DNA from: Succinatimonas sp. UBA6849
GTDB taxonomy: Bacteria; Pseudomonadota; Gammaproteobacteria; Enterobacterales; Succinivibrionaceae
Direction of reading: 5' to 3'
DNA length: 5,556 nucleotides
Assembly: GCA_002449335.1 (NCBI GenBank)
Contig: DKDL01000082.1
Location: 1-5,556 of the forward strand
This document shows, piece after piece, positions 1-5,556 of this stretch. A program made the position numbers and the translations under genes. The notes under the pieces are model-generated. The model was not told the DNA's origin. It saw nothing but the letters and a program-made list of their open reading frames with translations, and ran no database searches. How positions within the stretch are numbered: position 1 is the stretch's first letter; each line of letters opens with the position of its first letter.

Positions 1-141
1 GAAATTTCAGTAAGTTAGTTTTGTACAATATTCATTTTTTATTTCAATTAATAAGACTGAAAAGAGATTTTTAGAAACTTAACTTATGTATAAATTTCGT
101 AAATTTCAGGCAAAAAAAATACTGTTCTAAGAGAGTCGAGG

Positions 142-168
142 TTAGCCTTTCGTCTTGGTAAAGGCTAA
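142..168 (-). terminator. Hairpin after the exporter stop codon, possible operon end
   Basis: A perfect 9-bp stem, TTAGCCTTT (142-150) with AAAGGCTAA (160-168), encloses a 9-nt loop and begins six bases after the exporter stop codon. On the minus strand the bases right after the stem are CCTCGACTC, not T-rich; a run of eight T comes about 22 bases later (112-119). It is thus not a textbook terminator, but its position fits a 3'-end structure. On the plus strand it is followed by GTCTTTCTATTT. Confidence 0.45.
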
Positions 169-174
169 GTCTTT

Positions 175-2037
175 CTATTTATCAGAAGGCTGTGAGTCTT
201 TACTTATAAAACCGTCTGTCTGTAATGACCACAGTTTCTTATAAAGTGAGTTATGAGCTAAAAGTTCTTCATGAGATCCAGTCTCTACAATCTGTCCCCT
301 GTCTAGAACAATGATCCGGTCCATTCTCTTTAAGGTTGAAAGACGATGAGCGATTGCAATTACAGTCTTTCCCTGCATCAGTTTTTCAAGATTCTCTTGA
401 ATGTACTTCTCGCTTTGTGAGTCTAAGGCAGATGTTGCCTCATCTAAAATTAAAATTGGAGAATTTTTAACTAAGACACGGGCTAAAGCTATTCTCTGTT
501 TCTGACCGCCTGAGAGTTTTACGCCCCTGTCGCCAACTACAGAGTCAAAGCCAGCTCCTCCTCTGTAATCAGAAAGATTTTCAATGAAGTTTAGTGAGTC
601 AGTTGCAATTGCCGCTTCCTCAAGATCTGCTTTTTGCAGTTCCTCTTTAGCTCCATACTCAATGTTCTCACCTACAGTTCTGTGCATAAGAGAACTGTCC
701 TGACTTACCATTGAGAATAAACTTCTTAAATCATCCTGAGTAAAGTTCTTGATGTTCTCTCCATCGATGGTAATAGCGCCAGAATCAACATCATAGAATC
801 TTAACAAAAGACTGATAAGTGTACTCTTGCCGGCACCTGATGGACCTACAATACCGATCTTCTCTCCAACTTTAATCTTTAAAGACAGATCATGAATGAT
901 CTCTACAGATTTTTTATAGCCAAAAGATACCTTTGAAAACTCGATTTCTTTTTCAAATTTATCGATTTTTACAGGTTCTTTAGGATCATTGACACTTACA
1001 GGTACTGATACAGTATGGATTCCATCGTAGATCATGCCTAAGTTTTCAAAGATGGCTCCAACTTCCCACATGATCCAGCGTGACATATTGATCATACGGA
1101 TAGCAATAGCTGTCGCTATTGCTATAGCTCCAGGAGTTACCAGGTAATTTGACCACAACCATAAAGAGAGCATCACTAAAGTTATGAGTAAGGTGTAGTT
1201 CATAAACTGCACACTTACATCAAACATGGTCAGAATTCTTAAAGCTTTGTACTCAGTCTGTCTGAAATTATCCATGGCATTTTTGGCATATTGCTCTTCT
1301 TTGCCATGTCCACCAAAGAGTTTTACTGTGGAAATATTGGTATAACTGTCAACGATTCTGCCTACCATAGTAGAGCGTTGCTCAGACTGTTGTTTTGAAG
1401 CTTTTCTTAATTGTGGGATAAAGCAGATCAAAGATGCTACATAGAGAACCAGCCAGATTGCCAGAGGCAGACATAATGAGATATTTGCATTTGAGAGCAT
1501 GATGAGCATGGTAGTGATATAGACAATCAAATGCACCATCACGTCAATAAGTTTCATCACCGCAGTTCTTACAGCAACTGAGGTTTGCATTACTTTGTTC
1601 GCTAGGGCTCCAGCATACTCGTCATTGAAAAAAGACAATGACTGATTTAACAGGTAGGAGTGCAACTGCCATCTTATCTGATTTGAGTAATTACCTGAGA
1701 TAGTCTGATGGATTAACAGTGAATGTAGAACTGATGCTACAGGTAAGATCACTCCTGCACACAAAAGCATGACTAAAATAGAAGTGCCATGCAGTGCTAT
1801 AAAGTTATGAGGTGAAGATGAGGAAGTCCAGTCAACGACTAAGCCTAAACATACAAAGAATAGAGCTTCGCCTATAGCAATAATTGAATTTAGAATTGAG
1901 GCTGCTATGAAAAAGCCACACAGTCCCTTTGTAAAAAAGAGAATGAACTTTACAGGATTTTTAGGAGGAGTACCTTCATTTCTCTTTGGAAATGAAGGCA
2001 CAAGATTTTCAAAAAAGCTGAAGATGCTCTTTAACAT
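175..2037 (-). CDS. ABC exporter half-transporter (fused permease and ATPase)
   Basis: Inner-membrane ABC exporter of 620 residues, expected to act as a homodimer; substrate unknown. An N-terminal cytoplasmic stretch (1-30) leads into a transmembrane domain with about six helices (roughly 32-68, 85-108, 162-182, 186-208, 268-297, 300-318). The nucleotide-binding domain (about 364-605) is intact: A-loop Tyr374, Walker A GPSGAGKST (398-406), Q-loop Gln446, signature LSGGQ (508-512), Walker B ILILDE with catalytic Glu533, D-loop SALD (536-539) and H-loop His564. Layout and C-terminus match proteobacterial multidrug/lipid-type exporters (MsbA/MdlB-like), but nothing here fixes the cargo. ATG at 2037 is kept because the N-terminus resembles homologues; the best GGA is 18 bases upstream, too far for normal initiation, which suggests coupling to the DUF2333 stop 11 bp before it. 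The stop is TAG. Confidence 0.93.
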   Translation of the reverse strand: MLKSIFSFFENLVPSFPKRNEGTPPKNPVKFILFFTKGLCGFFIAASILNSIIAIGEALFFVCLGLVVDWTSSSSPHNFIALHGTSILVMLLCAGVILPVASVLHSLLIHQTISGNYSNQIRWQLHSYLLNQSLSFFNDEYAGALANKVMQTSVAVRTAVMKLIDVMVHLIVYITTMLIMLSNANISLCLPLAIWLVLYVASLICFIPQLRKASKQQSEQRSTMVGRIVDSYTNISTVKLFGGHGKEEQYAKNAMDNFRQTEYKALRILTMFDVSVQFMNYTLLITLVMLSLWLWSNYLVTPGAIAIATAIAIRMINMSRWIMWEVGAIFENLGMIYDGIHTVSVPVSVNDPKEPVKIDKFEKEIEFSKVSFGYKKSVEIIHDLSLKIKVGEKIGIVGPSGAGKSTLISLLLRFYDVDSGAITIDGENIKNFTQDDLRSLFSMVSQDSSLMHRTVGENIEYGAKEELQKADLEEAAIATDSLNFIENLSDYRGGAGFDSVVGDRGVKLSGGQKQRIALARVLVKNSPILILDEATSALDSQSEKYIQENLEKLMQGKTVIAIAHRLSTLKRMDRIIVLDRGQIVETGSHEELLAHNSLYKKLWSLQTDGFISKDSQPSDK

Positions 2038-2048
2038 AGCAAGTCAGA

Positions 2049-2987
2049 CTATTTTTCCATTGACTGCATGATATCGTTGATACGATTGCTTGCAACGTCA
2101 ATATGTCTTGCAATACTTGCTACATGGTTAGGTAACATAGCATCACCACTTAGGTTACCACCTGCTACTACGTACCATGGGTTAAAGTTTCTGATGTAAT
2201 CTAATCTGTCTAAGGCAGCCTGTACATTTTCAGCACCGCCTCTTACAACTACTTCCTTATCAACTGCGATGATGCCTCTTAGAACATCATCTACGACAGC
2301 AGCAATACCTTTAGCAAAGTAGATGTTGTTATCACTGTCAAAGTGGCTGATCTTTTCATTGTTTAAAGTGCCTAAAGCATACTCTAACATCTGTGAGCAG
2401 TACTTTAAGATTGAATAAACATCATCAGTTTTTACGTTATAGACACCGGCGTTCTTTGCACCAGAATCTACAGAGGCAGCCCATGATTTCCAGTTACGAA
2501 TGCCTTCTTTGTATTTACCTTCAGCATCATAGACAAACCAGAAGCCCCATACTTCACTTGAGTATACAAAGTAACGTGAGGTTGCATCGACTAAACGAGG
2601 ATCCATGGTGTCGTTTTTACCATAGCGTGAAGCAGTTTTAGCCACGATGTCAGATGCTGGACGTGTAGCATATATAACACCCTTCTGATATGAAGTGATG
2701 TTATCTAAAATCTTTGGTACAAAAAGCAGATCATTTGGGATCCAGCCAAAGAATGAATCAAGCTCAGTCTCAAGGCTGTGAGTTACAGCATCAGCTAGGA
2801 TCATTGCTTTATCTTGATCGGTGGCATTATCGCCTAAGTCAGGGGCAGTGTAATGCTCAGGACAAGTTGAAGAAACTAAACCGACAGCTAAGACATATAG
2901 GACATAGATGCCTACAATGCCTAAAATGATTTTACCTACAAGGCCTGTCTTAAAATTCAGTTTGAAATTTGGTTTATGAAAGTTCAT
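2049..2987 (-). CDS. DUF2333 family single-pass inner-membrane protein
   Basis: Conserved protein of unknown function, 312 residues from the chosen start. A short lysine-containing N-terminus is followed by one hydrophobic segment (about residues 18-40, IILGIVGIYVLYVLAVGLV), suggesting an N-in anchor with the rest in the periplasm. Family recognition rests on GWIPNDLLFVPKILDN (81-96) and YFVYSSEVWGFWFVYDAEGK (139-158), recalled from DUF2333 proteins and not searched. An in-frame TTG at 2997-2999 would add four residues, but the ATG at 2985-2987 is preferred because GGA lies seven bases before it and nothing similar precedes the TTG. The stop is TAG, 11 bp before the exporter start, so the two are probably cotranscribed and perhaps translationally coupled. 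No enzymatic motif was recognised. Confidence 0.82.
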   Translation of the reverse strand: MNFHKPNFKLNFKTGLVGKIILGIVGIYVLYVLAVGLVSSTCPEHYTAPDLGDNATDQDKAMILADAVTHSLETELDSFFGWIPNDLLFVPKILDNITSYQKGVIYATRPASDIVAKTASRYGKNDTMDPRLVDATSRYFVYSSEVWGFWFVYDAEGKYKEGIRNWKSWAASVDSGAKNAGVYNVKTDDVYSILKYCSQMLEYALGTLNNEKISHFDSDNNIYFAKGIAAVVDDVLRGIIAVDKEVVVRGGAENVQAALDRLDYIRNFNPWYVVAGGNLSGDAMLPNHVASIARHIDVASNRINDIMQSMEK

Positions 2988-3033
2988 TTGATTATCCAAA
3001 TATTACTAGGCTTACAGTATTAGCCCTCAACTA

Positions 3034-3039
3034 ATTATA
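3034..3039 (-). promoter_or_regulatory. Candidate -10 box of the DUF2333-exporter operon
   Basis: Consensus TATAAT on the minus strand, preceded by a run of six T. It would start transcription near 3027, about 40 nt before the ATG at 2987. The hexamer at 17-bp spacing, CGGCAT, is a poor -35 match, so any promoter here would be weak or dependent on an activator. Confidence 0.45.
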
Positions 3040-3081
3040 CAAAAAATTTGTAAGTCATGCCGTAAATGAAACGTTTTATCT

Positions 3082-3102
3082 ACAATATTGTTCCAATATT
3101 GT
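3082..3102. promoter_or_regulatory. 21-bp inverted repeat, candidate operator upstream of the DUF2333 operon
   Basis: The arms ACAATATTG (3082-3090) and CAATATTGT (3094-3102) are perfect reverse complements around TTC. Each arm contains the self-palindromic CAATATTG, and the two copies start 11 bp apart, about one helical turn. A related CAATATTC lies at 3164-3171. The repeat centre is about 65 bp before the start point inferred from the -10 box at 3034-3039. No known regulator motif was recognised. Confidence 0.4.
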
Positions 3103-3114
3103 CACCTGACTTTT

Positions 3115-3138
3115 ATTCTGCTTTTATAAAAGCAGAAT
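3115..3138. other. Perfect 24-bp palindrome downstream of the RgpF-domain gene
   Basis: The arms ATTCTGCTTTT and AAAAGCAGAAT (3115-3125 and 3128-3138) flank a central AT, making the whole stretch self-complementary. It lies 58 bp past the RgpF-domain stop codon. On the plus strand it is followed by TTATTTATAAAT; on the minus strand, the direction of the genes, it is followed by AAAAGTC and has no T tract. It could be an RNA 3'-end hairpin, a weak terminator, or a binding site for a dimeric protein. Confidence 0.5.
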
Positions 3139-3196
3139 TTATTTATAAATCAATAAGTAATATCAATATTCAGGACAATTTATGATTTTGTAAAGG

Positions 3197-4747
3197 CTAC
3201 TTTGAGAGCATGTGCTTTACTAAAATTGGCCTTGTTACAAACTGATTTAAGTAGATGGCATATGGATTGACGATATTAGTATCATCATACGGATAGAAAG
3301 AGTCCATCTTTACCTGATGAGCTCTTAGCATTTCAGTCAATCCCATCTCATATTTTTTGATGATCTCAGTCTTGCTCTTAATTCTCTTGATACCTAAGAT
3401 GAACTTTTTAAAGTAATTTGAGGTAAAGACTTTCTTATCGAGGACTAAGAAATAGCTTTGCAGATGCGGATTTTTAGTCCATTCGTACTTGTGTTTTTTT
3501 ATCTTTTTACCAAAGCCATAAGTTGCCATGCACATGGCATAGGCGTCAGTTGCTTTAGCTTTAGTAAAGATCTCCTGTAAATCGTCTTTGGTACCTACAA
3601 AGTCAACACTGTCATTACAGATTAAAAGTGAATCTACTTTGTCTAATCCCCTGATATCTGACAGATACTGATAGCCTCTTTTATAAGAGCCAAAGTCATA
3701 TTCTTGATGTCTTTTAATGATGATGTAGTCACAATGCTCTTTTAGTTTCTCAACTGTCTCTGGCAGAGCTTTACTGTCAGCAACATAGACAATGACATCA
3801 CAGAACTCTCGTAAAGACTTTAAATAGTTAAGTGTGTTCTCTGAAACTAAACCATCTTTGGTAAAAGAGGCAAAAAGACAGGCCCTTTTATTTTTAAACT
3901 CAAGTTTATCTAAGGTAGTTACACACTCTTGAACTTCAATAGCATTCTCTGGGAATACAGGTGTCTTTTTATATTTAACTGTCACACTCTGACCTAAGAG
4001 AGTGTATTGAGTTCTGCCGTTTAGCTTCTTAATTGAAAACAGCTTTTCTAATAAAGAAAGTTTTGCTGTTGGTACAACCCCAATCTTTTTAGCTGTTTTT
4101 AAATCCTGAGAATAGAACTTTTTTGAAATCTCTTTTGCCCTGTCTTTATCAAAGCACAATCTTTCATTTACAGCAAAAGCTACCTTTTGACCTTTAGCTA
4201 AGATGTTTTGATAAAGTTCCAGAGTTGCAAAATTGCAATTAAATTTAGATGAAAGGTCTTTTATAAGCTCTGCTCTGCAAAGAACACAGTTTTCAAGATC
4301 ACACTCAGATGGCTTTTTGTTATAGACAGTGTAGAGGTTGTAGTTCTCTTTTAGTGAAAGTAACTCGTCTTTAGTTACAACTTTATTGTCATGTAAGCCT
4401 AAGATTAAGGCTCCTGTACTCTCATCTAGCAAGTTTTGAGCATACTCAAAGAACTTTACAGAAGGATGTAAGGTTTGAGGCAGTACCATAAGGTACTTAT
4501 TATCTAGATCTTCAACAGACCTTTGAAGCTTTGACCTTAAAGTGCAGTTGGAGGTTATAGACTTATTACTTACCTTTACCTGAGTCTTACTGTCTTTATC
4601 AAAGCCAGATGCTTTTAAACTCTTTTGAGAGTTTAAATTTAGGTATCTAATCTCTTCAATACACTCTACCTTTGAAAGATACTCTTCAAGTTCTGTTTTG
4701 TAGTTTGAATTGTCATCAGTTAAAACTACCAGCAAAGTGTATTTCAT
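3197..4747 (-). CDS. RgpF-domain (rhamnan synthesis F) protein with a degenerate glycosyltransferase-like N-terminus
   Basis: Predicted surface-polysaccharide protein of 516 residues, probably cytoplasmic or membrane-associated; no signal peptide or clear transmembrane segment is seen. Residues about 288-510 match the RgpF family: YDFGSYKRG (350-358), LLICNDS (374-380), HLQSYF (428-433), YEMGLTEML (466-474), and the terminal NPYAIYL...ILVKHML. Residues 1-200 follow the layout of a GT2/GT-A glycosyltransferase, but where the metal-binding DxD would be expected the sequence reads LMVLPQTLHPS (86-96), so catalysis by this part is doubtful. Residues 236-262 (FSIKKLNGRTQYTLLGQSVTVK and following) resemble the FSIKN...LGIKIK linker seen in many polysaccharide proteins. 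The start is ATG, preceded by a weak GGGA eight bases upstream; the stop is TAG. The protein is rich in lysine. It has no glycan genes beside it in this window, and its donor, acceptor and exact role are unknown. Confidence 0.8.
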   Translation of the reverse strand: MKYTLLVVLTDDNSNYKTELEEYLSKVECIEEIRYLNLNSQKSLKASGFDKDSKTQVKVSNKSITSNCTLRSKLQRSVEDLDNKYLMVLPQTLHPSVKFFEYAQNLLDESTGALILGLHDNKVVTKDELLSLKENYNLYTVYNKKPSECDLENCVLCRAELIKDLSSKFNCNFATLELYQNILAKGQKVAFAVNERLCFDKDRAKEISKKFYSQDLKTAKKIGVVPTAKLSLLEKLFSIKKLNGRTQYTLLGQSVTVKYKKTPVFPENAIEVQECVTTLDKLEFKNKRACLFASFTKDGLVSENTLNYLKSLREFCDVIVYVADSKALPETVEKLKEHCDYIIIKRHQEYDFGSYKRGYQYLSDIRGLDKVDSLLICNDSVDFVGTKDDLQEIFTKAKATDAYAMCMATYGFGKKIKKHKYEWTKNPHLQSYFLVLDKKVFTSNYFKKFILGIKRIKSKTEIIKKYEMGLTEMLRAHQVKMDSFYPYDDTNIVNPYAIYLNQFVTRPILVKHMLSK

Positions 4748-4769
4748 AAATGAAGTCCCAAAATAACAA

Positions 4770-4799
4770 TAAAGCCTGCATATTATAGTGCAGGCTTTA
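4770..4799 (-). terminator. Hairpin terminator after the aminotransferase gene
   Basis: A perfect 11-bp inverted repeat (4770-4780 with 4789-4799, core AAAGCCTGCA/TGCAGGCTTT) encloses an 8-nt loop. Read on the minus strand, the stem ends in CTTTA and runs into ATTGTTATTTT, an interrupted but T-rich tail, as expected of a Rho-independent terminator. It lies between the aminotransferase stop codon and the start of the RgpF-domain gene, so the two genes are probably separate transcription units. Confidence 0.8.
4782..4787 (-). promoter_or_regulatory. Candidate -10 box for the RgpF-domain gene
   Basis: A consensus TATAAT on the minus strand lies in the terminator loop, 34 bp before the ATG at 4747. 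Transcription would start near 4775 and give a leader of about 27 nt. No good -35 hexamer is seen; the best-spaced candidate is AGCAAA at 4805-4810 with a 17-bp spacer. A chance match in an AT-rich loop is possible. Confidence 0.4.
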
Positions 4800-4826
4800 G
4801 AGATTTTGCTTAAATTGTAAGGTTAA

Positions 4827-5556
4827 TTACTTCTTTACAACAGCAGTAATTGCAGCTACAACCTTGTCAATGTTGTTGGTGTTGATACCAGCAACACAGA
4901 TACGGCCTGAACCTACAATGTAAATACCAAAGTCTTTACGTAATGCCTCAACCTGATCTTTATCAAGACCTGAGAATGAGAACATACCGTTCTGCTCGTT
5001 GATGAAGTCAAAGTCACCAGCACCTGCAGCCTTTAACTTCTGTGACAGTAATGAACGCATCTCATGGATACGATCTCTCATGCCCTTTAACTCATCTTCC
5101 CACTGAGCACGTAACTTCTTGTCTGAAAGAATGGTGGTAACAACTTTCTCACCATGTGCTGGAGGGTTAGAAATAGCAGTACGAACTGAAATCTTAACCT
5201 GTGATAGAACCTTAGCTGCAGTCTCAGTATCTGCTGATACAACAGTTAATACACCAACACGCTCATTGTATAGACCGAAGTTCTTTGAGAATGAGCTTGC
5301 GATTAACATTTCTTTGTTGTACTTAGCGATAGTACGAACACCGAAAGCATCCTCATCGATACCACTACCAAAGCCCTGGTAAGCAAAGTCGATGAATGGA
5401 ATTAACTTCTTGTCTGCGATGAATTTAGCAATCTGCTCCCACTGCTCATGGGTAGGATCGATACCAGTTGGGTTATGGCAGCAAGCGTGCATTAAAACAA
5501 CATCACCTTCTTTAGCCTGTGATAAGGTCTCTAACATTCTGTCAAAAGCTAAATTG
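4827..5556 (-). CDS. aspC: Aspartate/aromatic amino acid aminotransferase, 5' end cut by window edge
   Basis: PLP-dependent class I aminotransferase that moves an amino group between aspartate (or an aromatic amino acid) and 2-oxoglutarate in the cytoplasm. About 242 C-terminal residues are visible of a family length near 400. The frame stays open to the right edge, reading NLAFDR before the methionine at 5535-5537, so that methionine is internal and not the start. Counting from it, the family residues are all present: Asn22 in HNPTG, Asp50 and Tyr53 in DFAYQGF, Ser82 and the PLP-binding Lys85 in SSFSKNFGLYNERVG, Arg93, and the substrate-carboxylate Arg212 in SGRICVAG. The lysine region is closest to AspC, while the C-terminal SGRICVAGINT resembles TyrB (SGRMCVAGLNT), so substrate range and the symbol are uncertain. 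The stop is TAA, and a hairpin terminator begins 27 bp downstream. The promoter lies outside the window. Confidence 0.95.
   Translation of the reverse strand, partial: NLAFDRMLETLSQAKEGDVVLMHACCHNPTGIDPTHEQWEQIAKFIADKKLIPFIDFAYQGFGSGIDEDAFGVRTIAKYNKEMLIASSFSKNFGLYNERVGVLTVVSADTETAAKVLSQVKISVRTAISNPPAHGEKVVTTILSDKKLRAQWEDELKGMRDRIHEMRSLLSQKLKAAGAGDFDFINEQNGMFSFSGLDKDQVEALRKDFGIYIVGSGRICVAGINTNNIDKVVAAITAVVKK

Noticed and set aside
1..74. Possible tail of a plus-strand gene entering from the left (open frame to a TAG at 72-74)
   Set aside because: Only 23 AT-rich codons with no recognisable sequence; an open frame this short is expected by chance.
2..109. Repeated AAATTTCAG (2-10 and 101-109) and a nearby AAATTTC (92-98)
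   Set aside because: Short AT-rich words in an AT-rich spacer; no regular spacing or other sign of a functional repeat array.
88..116. Possible minus-strand promoter (TTGCCT with TATACA)
   Set aside because: The spacing is only 15 bp and no gene start follows before the left edge, so it cannot be supported.
2393..2641. Plus-strand open frame of 82 codons
   Set aside because: It lies wholly within the DUF2333 gene on the other strand, has a low-complexity His/Arg/Leu-rich product and resembles no family.
2714..2929. Plus-strand open frame of 71 codons
   Set aside because: It is antisense to the conserved DUF2333 coding sequence, and its Gln-rich product has no recognisable motif.
5119..5382. 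Plus-strand open frame of 87 codons
   Set aside because: It is antisense to the catalytic core of the aminotransferase, whose conserved residues explain the sequence.

Overview
The window reads as a stretch of an AT-rich chromosome from a Gram-negative bacterium, most likely a gammaproteobacterium. The clues are a DUF2333-type membrane protein (a family I know mainly from Gammaproteobacteria), an AspC/TyrB-type aminotransferase, and an exporter with the N-terminal layout common in proteobacterial homologues. Succinivibrionaceae or a relative would fit the AT-rich, lysine-rich coding style, but that is an inference. All four protein genes lie on the minus strand, so transcription runs from right to left.

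In order of transcription: the 3' part of an aspartate/aromatic aminotransferase gene enters from the right edge (4827-5556) and ends at a hairpin (4770-4799). Next is a 516-residue protein with a C-terminal RgpF (rhamnan synthesis F) domain (3197-4747). Its candidate -10 box sits inside the loop of the preceding terminator. A 209-bp intergenic region (2988-3196) follows, holding a perfect 24-bp palindrome, a 21-bp inverted repeat and a candidate -10 box. After that come a DUF2333-like single-pass membrane protein (2049-2987) and a half-size ABC exporter (175-2037). These two are 11 bp apart and are probably one operon. The left 174 bp is AT-rich and apparently noncoding, with a hairpin just after the exporter stop codon.

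The aminotransferase is housekeeping metabolism. The RgpF-domain protein points to cell-surface polysaccharide assembly but has no polysaccharide genes beside it here. The exporter and the DUF2333 protein are both expected in the inner membrane and may work together, though the substrate and the DUF2333 function are unknown. I see no mobile element, CRISPR array, tRNA or rRNA, and no defence or other clearly new multi-gene system. The points most worth a second look are the unusual architecture of the RgpF-domain protein, the DUF2333-exporter pairing, and the regulatory structures in the two intergenic regions.
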